Positions 53,495 through 63,925 of a DNA stretch of 64,000 nucleotides are shown one piece after another (within the stretch, counting starts at the first letter, position 1; every line of letters begins with the position of its first letter). The translations under genes were made by a program, and so were the position numbers. The DNA lies in assembly GCF_024494725.1 (NCBI RefSeq), contig NZ_JANHDK010000001.1, positions 1,364,001 through 1,428,000 of the forward strand, written 5' to 3'. The notes below the pieces were generated by a model. That model searched no databases. It was not told the DNA's origin and was given only the letters and a program-made list of their open reading frames with translations. Origin of the DNA: Haloplanus ruber. GTDB lineage: Archaea; Halobacteriota; Halobacteria; Halobacteriales; Haloferacaceae.

Positions 53495-54553
53495 ATGGCA
53501 CCGGTCCTCGACCGCCTCGTCCCACCGCCGCGGACCGTCGACTGGTCGCTGTTCGCCACCACCGGCGTCGCCGTCGCGACCGGTATCGCGGGGTTCTGGA
53601 TCGGCCACCCCTCCGACGCCGCCGTCTTCTGGGTACACGCCGTCGCTGGCCTGTCGATCCTCCCGCTCCTAGTGGCGAAGTTCCGCCGAGTCGCCGCCCG
53701 TCTCCGCGACCGGCGCGCCTGGGACCGTGCCACCCCGCTTTCGGTCTGTCTCGCGGCCGTCGCCGTGGCCGCCGGCGCGACGGGCGTCGGCTGGGCGCTC
53801 GGCGCCACCGCGCCGCTCGGAGTCTGGACGCTGCTCAACCTCCACATCCTGTTCGGCCTGCTGATCGGACCGCTCCTGCTGGCACACCTACGGTCGCGCT
53901 TTCGCCCGCTCCGCGGCCGAGACGTCCGCAGCCGGCGGGTCGCGCTCCAGTACGCGGGGCTGGTGGCTGCCGGCGGCGCGACGGTGTGGCTGTTGCGGAG
54001 GGTCGCGACCCTCCTAGAGACGCCCGCGGCGACCCGGCGGTTCACCGGCTCGCGGGAACTCGACGACGGCGACGCCCTCCCGGTCACGAGTTGGGTGGCC
54101 GACGACCCCGATCCGATCGATCCGGGAGCGTGGACGCTCACCGTCGATGGGGAGGTCGACCGGCCGCTGGCGCTCGGCGCCGAGGACCTGCGGCCCGGGG
54201 CGGCACGGCGAGCCGTCCTCGACTGTACGAGCGGGTGGTACGCCGAGCGTGAGTGGCAGGGACTCGACCTCGGGGCGCTCGTCGACGCCGCGGAGCCGAC
54301 TGCGGACGCCGCGTGGGTGACGATTCACTCGGTGACGGGCTACCGGTGGAGTCTCCCACTGTCGGAGGCGCGGGGCGCCCTGCTAGCGACGCGGCTCTCC
54401 GGCGAGCGCCTCGAACACGGCCACGGCTACCCGCTTCGACTCGTCGCGCCGGATCGCCGCGGCTTCCAGTGGGTGAAGTGGGTCGAACGGGTCGAACTCC
54501 GGCGGCGGCCCGACCCACGTCAGTGGCTCGCCGTCTTCGTGAGCGGGGTTTAG
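53495..54553 (+). CDS. Membrane-bound molybdopterin-dependent oxidoreductase (sulfite oxidase fold)
   Basis: The protein has 352 residues from ATG 53,495. The N-terminal half has about four membrane helices, followed by an oxidoreductase molybdopterin-binding domain (about 185-350) with the likely Mo-ligand cysteine in LDCTSGWYAEREW, as in sulfite oxidase/YedY-type enzymes. Membrane helices and domain are fused in one chain, unlike the YedY-YedZ pair. Substrate unknown. Confidence 0.85.
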   Translation: MAPVLDRLVPPPRTVDWSLFATTGVAVATGIAGFWIGHPSDAAVFWVHAVAGLSILPLLVAKFRRVAARLRDRRAWDRATPLSVCLAAVAVAAGATGVGWALGATAPLGVWTLLNLHILFGLLIGPLLLAHLRSRFRPLRGRDVRSRRVALQYAGLVAAGGATVWLLRRVATLLETPAATRRFTGSRELDDGDALPVTSWVADDPDPIDPGAWTLTVDGEVDRPLALGAEDLRPGAARRAVLDCTSGWYAEREWQGLDLGALVDAAEPTADAAWVTIHSVTGYRWSLPLSEARGALLATRLSGERLEHGHGYPLRLVAPDRRGFQWVKWVERVELRRRPDPRQWLAVFVSGV

Positions 54554-55290
54554 CCGTCTCGGATGGCGCGTTCGGCGGCCGCGAGCGTCGCCTCGGGGTC
54601 GAACTCGCCGACGATTCGTTCGAGGGTGGGCCGGTCGGCGTCGGCCAACTCGCGCGCGTGCGTCGTAATGTTCGGGATTGCCCGCAGAATGTTGTCGACG
54701 ACCGGCACGTCCGCGACCCGGGCCGACCGCGACATCGGGTTCAGGTCGATCACGATTTCGACTTTCCCGAGATCCGAAAGCGCCGCCGCGCGGTCGCCGT
54801 CCTCCAGTGGCACCAACACCACGTCGGCGTCGGCGATGCCGTCAGCGTCCACCTTCGCGCGCTCGTGAGCCAGATTCGGGATGCGGGCGTCTGCGGCCAG
54901 CCCTTTCACCCCGGTCGCCCCGTGGTCGCGGAGGTGCTCGGCGATGGCCCGCATCCGCTCTTCCGTGCGGTTGAATAGGTTCACCTCGAGGTCGGCCCCG
55001 ACGGCGTCGGCGAGAGCGACCAGTTCCGCGGGGACGAGCGCCGCCGCGTTGCCGTTCACGGAGACGACGGGGTGATCGGCCAGGAGGAGGTGAGCGGCGG
55101 CCGCCCGCGCCGCCGCGTCCGCCGAGGGGATGGTCCGCTCGCCGAGCAGGTAGTCGAAGGCCTCGCCACGACCCTGTGCGATAAGGCCCTGTCGGCTGGT
55201 GATCCCTTTCTCGACGCCCGCCTCGACACGGTGGCGGGTCACCAGCGAGTCGTGACGCGGGTGGTCCGCCGGAATCTCGGCCTCGACCAT
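54550..55290 (-). CDS. 4-phosphopantoate-beta-alanine ligase
   Basis: The 246-residue protein from ATG 55,290 is the archaeal phosphopantothenate synthetase (DUF137) with the family start IPADHPR...SLVTRHRVEAGVE and SVNGNAAALVP. It joins phosphopantoate and beta-alanine with ATP, an archaea-specific CoA step. It lies 38 nt from the pantoate kinase gene, which makes its substrate. Confidence 0.92.
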   Translation of the reverse strand: MVEAEIPADHPRHDSLVTRHRVEAGVEKGITSRQGLIAQGRGEAFDYLLGERTIPSADAAARAAAAHLLLADHPVVSVNGNAAALVPAELVALADAVGADLEVNLFNRTEERMRAIAEHLRDHGATGVKGLAADARIPNLAHERAKVDADGIADADVVLVPLEDGDRAAALSDLGKVEIVIDLNPMSRSARVADVPVVDNILRAIPNITTHARELADADRPTLERIVGEFDPEATLAAAERAIRDG

Positions 55291-55328
55291 GCGCGACCGA
55301 TACGCCGGCCCGAACAAAAGCGCCCCGA

Positions 55329-56189
55329 TCAGTCGGCGACGAGGTGTGCGCCCGCGTCGTAGGTCCGACAGACCGACGCGTCGTAGCCCGCGTCGGAGAG
55401 TCCCGATCCGAGCGCGAACACCGTCTCCCCGAGCATCGCCATGGACGCCCGCCCACCGGCGTCGTCGACAGCCGAGAGCACGTCGGCCAAACGGTCGGTC
55501 ACCAGCCCCGTCTCGTCGGCGAATCGTCGCGATTCGTCGATCAGTGTCGGCAGGGTCGGCCGCTCCACCAACCGCGAGAGCGCGTCCTCGCCGGCGGTCA
55601 CCAGTCGGTCGGTGTCGCCGGCGAGAACCTCCGCCGTCGAGAGGTCGCCAAGCGCGAGATACTCCACCCGCGTCCGTTCGGGGACGGCGTCGAGACGGCC
55701 GTGTGTGGGTGCGCCCGGATCGAGACGGATCGGCACCCCGCCGCGGGCTTGGGCCACCACGTCACCGAGACCGGTCCCCGCCATCACCTCCGCGCGGTGG
55801 GCGAGGGTTACGAGGGCGTTCGCCGACCGCTCGCAGCCGAACGCGTGGTTGGCCGCGAGCGCCGCCCCGAGGGCCATCGCCCCCGAGACGCCGAACCCCG
55901 TCCCCAGCGGCGGGTCGCTCTCGGCGACGACCCGCGCCCGGTCGGCGACGTCGAGCGCCGAGAGTACCGTCGTCACGGCGTCCATCGGGAGGTGATCACC
56001 GTCGAGGGTGATCCGGGGGGCGTCGCCGTCGGCCGGCCGTACCGTGACGCGGACGCCGTCCGAGAGGGTCACCCCCGCCCCGCGCGACCCCGCACGCCCG
56101 GGGTCGTCGTCCGGATACGGGCTAAAAAAGCCGGTGACGTGACCGGGGACGAACGCCGTCGCGCCGGGTCCCCGCGACTGCTCGCTCAT
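55329..56189 (-). CDS. Pantoate kinase (GHMP family)
   Basis: The 286-residue GHMP kinase has AFVPGHVTGFF at the start and the ATP loop GFGVSGAMALGAALA (near 98-112). It makes 4-phosphopantoate for CoA in archaea. It is co-directional with the ligase gene just downstream. Confidence 0.92.
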   Translation of the reverse strand: MSEQSRGPGATAFVPGHVTGFFSPYPDDDPGRAGSRGAGVTLSDGVRVTVRPADGDAPRITLDGDHLPMDAVTTVLSALDVADRARVVAESDPPLGTGFGVSGAMALGAALAANHAFGCERSANALVTLAHRAEVMAGTGLGDVVAQARGGVPIRLDPGAPTHGRLDAVPERTRVEYLALGDLSTAEVLAGDTDRLVTAGEDALSRLVERPTLPTLIDESRRFADETGLVTDRLADVLSAVDDAGGRASMAMLGETVFALGSGLSDAGYDASVCRTYDAGAHLVAD

Positions 56190-56285
56190 GTCCCCGAGGA
56201 GGGGCCGGGGGTCGTTAAGCCCTGTCGGAACGGAACGAGACGACTCGGGGACCGTCGACCGGCCGACGCGAGAGAACGTCCGGTC

Positions 56286-57593
56286 CTACGGACTCAGACG
56301 CTGGCGGTCACGCGGGAAGAGGACGGCTTCGCGGATGTTGTCCAGATCCAGCATCGTCATCACCAGCCGTTCGACGCCGTAGGCCCACCCGGCGTGGGGC
56401 GGCATGCCATATTTGAACATCCGGGTGTAGTAGTCGAACTGCTCGGGGTCAAGTCCCTGCTGTTCGAAGCCCGCGACGAGTTCGTCGTAGCGGTGTTCGC
56501 GCTGACCACCCGAGACGAGTTCCATCCGCGGGTGCATCAGGTCAAAGCCCTTCGAGAGCTGTGGGTCGTCGTCGTAATCCTGGATGTAGAACGGCTTGAT
56601 CTCGGAGGGCCAGTCGGTGACGAAGTAGTGGCCGCCCACGTCCACGCCGAGGGCCTTCTCGGCCTCGGTCGACAGGTCGTCGCCCCAGACCAGTTGTTCG
56701 TCGAGTTCACCCGTGGCGTTGACCCGTTCGATGGCCTCCTCGTAGGTGAGCCGCGGGAAGTCGTCGTCGGGGACCGCGAAGTCGTCGTAGCCCAGCAGTT
56801 CGAGTTCGTCGGCACAGTTCTCGGCGACACCCTCGTAGGCAGCCTTGAGCGTCCCCTCACAGACGTCCATCGCCTCGTGGTGATCGACGAAGGCCGACTC
56901 GAAGTCGATCATCGTCGCCTCGTTGAGGTGGCGGGGGGTGTTGTGTTCCTCGGCGCGGAAGATGGGACCGACCTCGAAGACGCGTTCGAGGCCGCTGCCG
57001 ATCATCAGCTGTTTGAACAGCTGTGGCGACTGGTTCATGAACGCCTCCTGCCCGAAGTAGGTGATCGGGAACAGCTCCGTGCCGCCCTCCGTCCCGGTGG
57101 CGACGATTTTCGGGGTGTTGATCTCCGTGCTCCCGACCGAGCGGAAGTACTCCCGGACCGACCGCAGAATCTCGCTCCGGATCTCGAAGATGGCTTTCAC
57201 CTCGGGCTTGCGGAGGTCGAGGGTGCGGTTGTCCAGCCGGGTCGGGAGTTCGGCGTCGACCTTCCCCGAGGGGTCGAGGGGTAGTTCGGGGTCGGCGTCG
57301 GCCAGCACATCGAGAGAGTCGGGGACCATCTCCAGGCCCGTCGGCGCTCGGGGTTCCTCCTCGACGGCGCCGGTGACGGTCACGACGCTCTCGCGGTGAA
57401 CGCCCAGCCCCGTCTCGACGAGGGCTTCGTCCATCTCGTCTTTCTCGAATTTGATCTGGAGTTTGCCGGTGCGGTCCCGGAGGATCAGAAAGGCGATGCC
57501 ACCCAGGTCGCGGATCTCGTGGACCCAGCCGGCGACAGTCGCCGTCTCGCCGGCGGCCACGTCGGCCGCGTGCGTTCGGTCTTCCATATCCAC
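56286..57593 (-). CDS. aspS: Aspartate-tRNA(Asp/Asn) ligase
   Basis: The 435-residue class II synthetase of archaeal type has an OB-fold anticodon domain (about 15-105), motif 2 [14 protein letters not shown] and motif 3 [11 protein letters not shown]. Since gatB is also encoded in the window, a non-discriminating enzyme that makes Asp-tRNA(Asn) is plausible. Confidence 0.95.
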   Translation of the reverse strand: MDMEDRTHAADVAAGETATVAGWVHEIRDLGGIAFLILRDRTGKLQIKFEKDEMDEALVETGLGVHRESVVTVTGAVEEEPRAPTGLEMVPDSLDVLADADPELPLDPSGKVDAELPTRLDNRTLDLRKPEVKAIFEIRSEILRSVREYFRSVGSTEINTPKIVATGTEGGTELFPITYFGQEAFMNQSPQLFKQLMIGSGLERVFEVGPIFRAEEHNTPRHLNEATMIDFESAFVDHHEAMDVCEGTLKAAYEGVAENCADELELLGYDDFAVPDDDFPRLTYEEAIERVNATGELDEQLVWGDDLSTEAEKALGVDVGGHYFVTDWPSEIKPFYIQDYDDDPQLSKGFDLMHPRMELVSGGQREHRYDELVAGFEQQGLDPEQFDYYTRMFKYGMPPHAGWAYGVERLVMTMLDLDNIREAVLFPRDRQRLSP

Positions 57594-57642
57594 CTGTATC
57601 GGTCCCCGTACCTTAAACGCGACCGTTTCCTGTCACGCGACC

Positions 57643-58743
57643 TCAGCCGACGCGATACTCGCCGATCACCGCCTCGTCGAGCGAGACGCCGAGTCCCGGC
57701 TCCTCGGGGAGGGCGATCCGACCGTCGTCGAGCGCCGGCGGCGTCTCGAACAGCGCGTCGTAGACGGGGAAGTCGGTCGGGTCGAACTCCAACCACTCGC
57801 AGGCCGGCGAGGCCGCCATCACGTGCATCGTCGCCGCGAGGCCGACACCCGTGGTGAAACAGTGGGGGCTGACGACCGTCCCGTGGGCCGCCGCGAGCGC
57901 ACAGACCTTCTTCGCCTCGGTGATGCCGCCACAGCGCATCACGTCGGGCATCGCGTAGTCGACGGCCTCCGCCTCGAACAGTTCCCGGAACCCCCACTTG
58001 GTGAATTCGTTTTCGCCGGCCGCGATGGGCACGGCGAGTTCCTCGCGCAGGGCTGCCAGCCCGTCAACGTCGTACGGCGTGAGCGGCTCCTCGTACCAGT
58101 AGACGTCGTAGTCTTCGAGCATCCGCCCGACGCGCCGGGCGTCCGGCCGGTCGTACCCGCAGTTCATGTCGACCATCAGCGCGGCGTCGCCGATGGCGTC
58201 CCGCATCGCCGCGACCCGCTCCTCGTCGGCGTCGATCCCCCGCCCCAGGTGGGTCTTGACGCCCGCGAACCCGCGGTCGACGTACGACGCCGCCCGCTCG
58301 GCCATCGTCTCGGGGTCCTGCCAGAACAGGTCGCTCGCGTACGGTTTGAGGGCGCCGCCGACGGGGCCGCCCAGGAGGCGATAGACGGGGACGTCGTGGT
58401 GTTTGCCCGCGATATCCCAGAGCGCGATGTCGACACCGCTCGCCGCCGACAACCCCTGCCCCTTCAGATCCTTGTACAGCGTGTCGGTTACCATCGACTC
58501 CCAGTGACGCTCGATATCGAGCGGATTCTCGCCGATCAGCCGCGGGGCGTACTTCTCCTCGACGATGCGCTCGACGATGTACGACTCCGGCCCGACGCCC
58601 TCGCCAACGCCCGTGATCCCCGCGTCCGTCTCGACGACGACGAAGGCTGCCCCGCGGGCCGACATCGACCGGCCACGCGAGACACCGAGCGGTCGCTCCA
58701 GCGGCACCTCGATCCGTTCGACCCGTACGTCGGTGATCTCCAT
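57643..58743 (-). CDS. Enolase-superfamily enzyme (mandelate racemase/muconate lactonizing type)
   Basis: The protein has 366 residues from ATG 58,743; the open frame continues upstream but is not protein-like. Metal ligands are D in MVDMNCGYD, E in YWYEEPLTPYD and E in AAGENEF. The C-terminal His is in VVSPHCF, as in the mandelate racemase subgroup. The usual KxK base motif reads KTH. It is likely a racemase or sugar-acid dehydratase. Confidence 0.85.
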   Translation of the reverse strand: MEITDVRVERIEVPLERPLGVSRGRSMSARGAAFVVVETDAGITGVGEGVGPESYIVERIVEEKYAPRLIGENPLDIERHWESMVTDTLYKDLKGQGLSAASGVDIALWDIAGKHHDVPVYRLLGGPVGGALKPYASDLFWQDPETMAERAASYVDRGFAGVKTHLGRGIDADEERVAAMRDAIGDAALMVDMNCGYDRPDARRVGRMLEDYDVYWYEEPLTPYDVDGLAALREELAVPIAAGENEFTKWGFRELFEAEAVDYAMPDVMRCGGITEAKKVCALAAAHGTVVSPHCFTTGVGLAATMHVMAASPACEWLEFDPTDFPVYDALFETPPALDDGRIALPEEPGLGVSLDEAVIGEYRVG

Positions 58744-58903
58744 GTGTCGTCGGTCGGGGGGACAGCCGGTAAAACCAGGGGGGCCAGCGAGGGTTCCGTA
58801 TCGGTCCCGGGGCCACTCTGTCCGGATCGAAGCGGGCGGCCCAACCGCCGACCCATAGACTGAAGCGGTGCCTACCGACGTGGCCGGCGGATGCCGTGGT
58901 GAG

Positions 58904-59623
58904 TCACGTCGGGTCCGTGTCCTCGGCCGCCTTCGCGCCCTCGACCGTCTCGCGAACGGCGTCACAGCCCTCGTCGTGGAGGAGGTCACCGACGACGATG
59001 ACGTCGGCGTACTGGCTCATCTCCTTGGCGGCGTCGTAGTCACCGATGCCGCCGCCGTAAAATAGGGTGGTATCGTCGAGCGCGTCGCTCGCGGCTTCGA
59101 CCGTCTCGGGGTCGCCGAAGGTGCCCGAATACTCGATGTAGACGATCTCTTGGCCGAACAGCTTCTCCGCGACGGCGGCGTACGCGGCCACGTCGTCCGG
59201 CGACTGATCGCAGTCGGCGTCGGTGTACTCGGCGACGGAGGAGTCGGGATTGAGGACGATGTACGCCTCGGTGTGGGTACGACTCCAGTCGAGACCGTTC
59301 TCGATCCGAACCCACTCCTTGTGCGCGCCGGTGACCCAGAAGCTGTCGCCGGCGTTGAACACCGTCGGGATCAGGTAGCCGTCCAGCGCGTCGTCGTCGA
59401 TGACGACCGCGGGATTCGACGGCTCCTGATAGAGCGGTACGCCGTACTTCGCGCAGGCGTCGACGACCGTCTCCATCTTCTCTTTGGTCATGCCCGTCGT
59501 CCCGCCAATCTCGATGGCGTCGGTTCCGGTGGCACAGACGTCCTCGAACGTCTCGCCCGCGACGAGGTCCTTGTCGGGGTCGACCTTGAGGACGTGGTCC
59601 CACTCGTCCCACGGCGTGGTCAT
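58904..59623 (-). CDS. Geranylgeranylglyceryl phosphate synthase
   Basis: The 239-residue TIM-barrel protein of the PcrB/GGGPS family has KVDPDKD near the start, [24 protein letters not shown] and [16 protein letters not shown]. It forms the first ether bond of archaeal membrane lipids from glycerol-1-phosphate and GGPP. Confidence 0.94.
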   Translation of the reverse strand: MTTPWDEWDHVLKVDPDKDLVAGETFEDVCATGTDAIEIGGTTGMTKEKMETVVDACAKYGVPLYQEPSNPAVVIDDDALDGYLIPTVFNAGDSFWVTGAHKEWVRIENGLDWSRTHTEAYIVLNPDSSVAEYTDADCDQSPDDVAAYAAVAEKLFGQEIVYIEYSGTFGDPETVEAASDALDDTTLFYGGGIGDYDAAKEMSQYADVIVVGDLLHDEGCDAVRETVEGAKAAEDTDPT

Positions 59624-59732
59624 TACAGGTGGCTACTCCGCGGAGACGATAAAAAGAGTCCGACTCGCGGCGGGGACGGTTGGGGGCCGTGAGGCTCGTG
59701 TCGGCGGTTGATCGCCCGCGGCGGGCGCCGTA

Positions 59733-62249
59733 TCAGTCCGCGTCGGCCTGCCAGGTTCGAACTGTCTCTTCCCCGACACCGTCGATTTCGTCGGCTAGCG
59801 CGTCCGGTTCGGCGGACTTCAGGCCGTCGACGTCCTCGACGCCCGCAGCCTTCAGCTTCTCGGCGGTCTTCTCGCCGATGCCCTCGATGGCCTCCAGTTC
59901 CGTCCCCGCCTGTCGAGCCTGGTACTCCCGATAGTTACAGATGGGACAGCCCAAGTCCCACGGCTCGCGGTCCGAGTCCTCGTAGGTGATCCGCAACCCC
60001 GGCAGCCCGTGTTCCTCGCAGGTCTCCTCGACGCGTTCGACTTCGCCACGCCGGGGCATCGGGAGGGAGTACTCGCAGTCGGGGTAGCGCGTACAGCCGA
60101 CGAGTCGACCGCCCGAGCGAAGCCGTTTGACCGCGAGTTCGCCGCCGTGGGCCTCGCCACACTCCGGGCACGCCCCGACGACCAGGTCGGATTCCTCGTC
60201 GGCCGCCTCCGCCGCACAGAGCGGGCAGCCGTGGACGAACGTCTTCCGGCCCGCGAGCATTTTCACGTCGTGGAGACCGTGTTCCCCACAGACGTCGTCA
60301 AGGAGGATTGGCTTGCCCGTCGAGGGGAGCGGGAGGGTATACTCGCAGTCGGGGTACCCGTCACAGCCGACAAAGTAGGAACCACCGCGGCTCCGCCGAA
60401 TCACGAGGTCTGCGCCACACTCGGGACACGGGCCAACGGTCTTGTCCGCCTTCAGCGACTCGCGCAGGTGATCACCGAGTGCCTCCCGAGACTGTTCGAG
60501 GCGGTCGAACACGCGTTCGAGGATCGCCCGAGACTCGTCGGTTACGTCCGCGAGGTCGGCCTCGCCGCGGGCGATGGCCTGCATGTCCTCCTCCAGTCGG
60601 GCGGTCATCTCCTCGCTGACGATGCGATCCGCGAACTCCTCGGAGGCTTCGACGACCCCTCGTGCCAGCCGAGTCGGCCGCGGCGGGTCACCCTCGATGT
60701 ACCCCCGGTCGTACAGCTTTTGAATCACGTCGTGTCGGGTCGCCTTCGTGCCGATCCCCATCTCCTCCATGGTCTCGATGAGACGGGACTGCCCGTACCG
60801 CCGCGGTGGCTGGGTCTGCTTGGCTTCGAGGCGCGTCTCGGTAACCGTGAGTTCCTCGCCCTCGGTGACGTCTGGGACGTAGTTCTCCGTCGTCGAGCGG
60901 TAGGGGTAGACGGCGTGGTACCCCGGATCGACGAGGCGCTTGCCGTTTGCTTTCAGACGCCGATCCGCGTCGGCGCCGTCGACGGCCGCGACGACGCGCA
61001 GGTGCTCCCAGGTCGCCGCGTCGGCAACGGTGGCGAGAAAGCGCCGCACGACGAGTTCGTACACCTCCCACTCATCCTCCGAGAGGTCGGACGGCGAGGG
61101 GAGTTCGTCGGTCGGGTGGATCGGCGGGTGGTCGGTCGTCTCCTCGTCACCGGCGGTCGGGGTGATGTCCTCGGCGTCGAGTAGGTCGGCGGCGTCGTCG
61201 CCGAACCGGGGGCCGGCCGACAGCGCGTCGAGTAGGTCCCGCGGGTCGAGGTCCTCGGGGTACACCGTGTTGTCCGTTCGGGGGTAGGTAACGTACCCTG
61301 CGGTGTAGAGATCCTCGGCGATGCTCATCGCTCGCTGGGCGGAGTAGCCGATCCCGCTCGCGGCGCGGATGAACTGCGTCGTGTTGAACGGCGCCGGCGG
61401 GTCGTCGGTTCGGGTGCGACGGCGCACCTCCTCGACAGTGGCGACGGCGGCCGCCGAGAGCGTCCGGTCGACCACCTCCGCCCGCTCGCCGTCCCAGACG
61501 CGTTCGGCCTCGTTGTCGTCGTCGTCGAGGTAGAAAAACTGCGCCTCGAAGGTTTCGTCGTCTTTCGCGAGGGCGGCGAACAGTTCCCAGTAGTCCTCGG
61601 GGTCGAAGGCGTCGATTTCACGCTCGCGGTCGACGATCAGCTTTAGCGTCGGTCCCTGAACCCGGCCGACCGAGATGAAGTCGTCGCCGAGTTGCCGGGC
61701 CGACAGCGAGAGAAAGCGTGTGAGCGAGGCGCCCCACATCAGGTCGATGATCTGTCGGGCCTCGCCCGCGGCCGCGAGGTTAAAGTCCAGGTCGTCGGGG
61801 TCGGCGAAGGCCTCGCGTACCTCGCGGTCGGTGATCGAGGAAAAGCGCACCCGGTCGACCGGCGCCTCCTCGTTGACGTCGCGGACGAGTTCGTACGCCT
61901 CCTTGCCGATGAGTTCACCCTCGCGGTCGTAGTCGGTCGCGATGTGGACGTGCGAGGCGTTGCGTGCCAGTCGCCGGAGCGCCGCGACGATGTTCTCCTG
62001 GGTCGGCCGCTTCTCGACGTCCGCGCTCACGAGTTCGACCGGCTCTACGTCGCGCCAGTCGCTGTACTCCGGGGGGAAGTCGACGCCGACGACGTGGCCC
62101 GAGAGGCCGATACACCGCTTGCCGCCCCACTTGTAGACGTTGACGCCGTTGACGCGGTCGCTCCCCGCGCTCCCGTCGCTCAGGATGTCTGCGATGCGAC
62201 GGGCGGCATTGTCCTTCTCCGTAATGATCAGTTCGGGGCCGCGTTTCAT
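59733..62249 (-). CDS. topA: DNA topoisomerase I
   Basis: The protein has 838 residues from ATG 62,249 (MKRGPELIITEKDNAAR); an upstream ATG at 62,294 is less natural. It has a Toprim domain (ELIITEK, ATDYDREGE), active-site tyrosine region GYVTYPRTDNT, several four-cysteine zinc fingers (CPEC...CDGYPDCEY, CPLC, CPEC...CTRYPDCEY) and a C-terminal helix-hairpin-helix (IEGIGEKTAEKL). It relaxes negative supercoils. Confidence 0.94.
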   Translation of the reverse strand: MKRGPELIITEKDNAARRIADILSDGSAGSDRVNGVNVYKWGGKRCIGLSGHVVGVDFPPEYSDWRDVEPVELVSADVEKRPTQENIVAALRRLARNASHVHIATDYDREGELIGKEAYELVRDVNEEAPVDRVRFSSITDREVREAFADPDDLDFNLAAAGEARQIIDLMWGASLTRFLSLSARQLGDDFISVGRVQGPTLKLIVDREREIDAFDPEDYWELFAALAKDDETFEAQFFYLDDDDNEAERVWDGERAEVVDRTLSAAAVATVEEVRRRTRTDDPPAPFNTTQFIRAASGIGYSAQRAMSIAEDLYTAGYVTYPRTDNTVYPEDLDPRDLLDALSAGPRFGDDAADLLDAEDITPTAGDEETTDHPPIHPTDELPSPSDLSEDEWEVYELVVRRFLATVADAATWEHLRVVAAVDGADADRRLKANGKRLVDPGYHAVYPYRSTTENYVPDVTEGEELTVTETRLEAKQTQPPRRYGQSRLIETMEEMGIGTKATRHDVIQKLYDRGYIEGDPPRPTRLARGVVEASEEFADRIVSEEMTARLEEDMQAIARGEADLADVTDESRAILERVFDRLEQSREALGDHLRESLKADKTVGPCPECGADLVIRRSRGGSYFVGCDGYPDCEYTLPLPSTGKPILLDDVCGEHGLHDVKMLAGRKTFVHGCPLCAAEAADEESDLVVGACPECGEAHGGELAVKRLRSGGRLVGCTRYPDCEYSLPMPRRGEVERVEETCEEHGLPGLRITYEDSDREPWDLGCPICNYREYQARQAGTELEAIEGIGEKTAEKLKAAGVEDVDGLKSAEPDALADEIDGVGEETVRTWQADAD

Positions 62250-62403
62250 CGCCGACTCGTAGGCCGACCACCCGCCTAAAGCTTTCGTGGCCACAATCGG
62301 CCGACTCCGACGGCGGGGCGCGTGCCCTCTGGCGGGAGTCGCCGCGCTTCGGGGCCGGTCGACGGATTCGGACGGGGTCCCGGACGTTCGGTGCTGGAGC
62401 GCC

Positions 62404-63894
62404 CTACTCGTCGAGACGCTCGCGAAGCAGTCCGTTGACCGTCCCGGGGTCGGCGCTCCCCCCGGTCTTGCTCATCACCTGCCCGACGAGGAAGTTGAGC
62501 GCGCCGCCCTCGCCGTCGTGGTAGTCCTCGACCGCGTCGGGGTTCTCCTCGATGGCCGCCTCGACGGCGGCGGCGACGGCGTCGTCGCCGGCCTTGCCCA
62601 GTCCCTCACGCTCGACCACCTCCTCCGGGGTGTGTCCCTCGTCGAGCATCGTCCGCAGGACAACCTCGCGGGCGTTTTTCTCCGTGATCTCGTCGGTGTC
62701 GACAAGTTCGATCAGCCGGGCAAACTCGTCGAGACGCCCCGAAACGTCCGTGATCGTCATATCGCGGTAGTTGAGTTCGCCCAGGAGGTCGTCGGCCACC
62801 CAGGTCGCCGCGAGACCGGCGTCGAATCGGTCGGCCACGTCCTCGAAGAAGTCGGCCACCTCCTTTGTCGAGGTGAGTTTGGCGGCTGCCTCCGCGTCGA
62901 GACCGTACGCCTCGCGGAAGCGCTCGCGGCGAGCGTCCGGGAGTTCGGGGATCGGAATGCGCTCCTTCCAGTCGGCCACCTGCAGAGGCGGGAGGTCGGC
63001 CTCGCGGAAGTAGCGGTAGTCTTTCTCCTCTTCCTTCGAGCGCATCGAGACGGTGATCCCGCGGCTCTCGTCCCAGTGGCGCGTCTCCTGTTCAATTTCG
63101 CGGCCGCGCTCGACGGCGTTTTTCTGACGGGTCACCTCGTAGGCCAGCGCCTTCTCTGCGCCCTTGTGACTGGAGATGTTCTTCACCTCGGTGCGGTTGG
63201 CCGCCTCGAGCGCCGCCTCGTCGACGCTCCCGTCGTCGGCCATCTCGTCTGCGGGCATCAAGGAGATGTTGGCGTCGATGCGGAGACTCCCGTCGCGGGA
63301 GGCGTCGAAGACGCCGAGATACTCCAGTACCTCCTCCAGTTTCGCGAGGAAGGCGCGCACCTCGCCCGGGCCGCGGAAGTCCGGTTCGGTGACGATCTCC
63401 ATCAGGGGCGTCCCCGCGCGGTTGTAGTCGACGAGCGTGTGATCGGCCGTCTCGATGCTGCCGCCCTCGTGCTGGAGGCTACCGGGGTCCTCCTCCAAGT
63501 GGGCGCGGCCGATACCGATCTCTCGGCGGTCGTCCTCGACGCTCACTTCTAGGGCGCCGTCGGCACAGATCGGCGCGTCGTACTGCGTGATCTGGAAGTT
63601 CTTCGGGAGGTCAGGATAGTAGTAATTTTTGCGGTGGAAGCGGGTCTCCTCGGCGATATCGGCGTCGAGTGCCTTTCCCACCTTCACCGCCGCCTCGACT
63701 GCCGCCTCGTTGAGGACCGGGAGAGCACCCGGCAGCCCGAGACAGACGGGGCAGGTTCGGGTGTTCGGCGCCTCGTCGTCGGCCGACTCGGTCGAGCAGC
63801 CACAGAAGATCTTCGTGTCGGTTTCGAGCTGGACGTGAACCTCCAGCCCGATGACGACCGCGAGATCGCGTTGCTGGAGTGCCTGCGCAGTCAT
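62404..63894 (-). CDS. gatB: Asp-tRNA(Asn)/Glu-tRNA(Gln) amidotransferase subunit B
   Basis: The 496-residue protein has the GatB signature VIGLEVHVQLETDTKIFCGCS (split by residue 31), the CPVCLGLPG zinc region, the YNRAGTPLMEIV segment, and a C-terminal YqeY-type tail domain. It works with GatA and GatC (not in this window) to amidate misacylated tRNA. Confidence 0.94.
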   Translation of the reverse strand: MTAQALQQRDLAVVIGLEVHVQLETDTKIFCGCSTESADDEAPNTRTCPVCLGLPGALPVLNEAAVEAAVKVGKALDADIAEETRFHRKNYYYPDLPKNFQITQYDAPICADGALEVSVEDDRREIGIGRAHLEEDPGSLQHEGGSIETADHTLVDYNRAGTPLMEIVTEPDFRGPGEVRAFLAKLEEVLEYLGVFDASRDGSLRIDANISLMPADEMADDGSVDEAALEAANRTEVKNISSHKGAEKALAYEVTRQKNAVERGREIEQETRHWDESRGITVSMRSKEEEKDYRYFREADLPPLQVADWKERIPIPELPDARRERFREAYGLDAEAAAKLTSTKEVADFFEDVADRFDAGLAATWVADDLLGELNYRDMTITDVSGRLDEFARLIELVDTDEITEKNAREVVLRTMLDEGHTPEEVVEREGLGKAGDDAVAAAVEAAIEENPDAVEDYHDGEGGALNFLVGQVMSKTGGSADPGTVNGLLRERLDE

Positions 63895-63925
63895 TGTGCG
63901 GGGTTGTACCGGCGGTGGCTAAAGG

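Noticed and set aside
55344-57284. 646-codon plus-strand frame
   Set aside because: Antisense shadow of pantoate kinase and AspRS.
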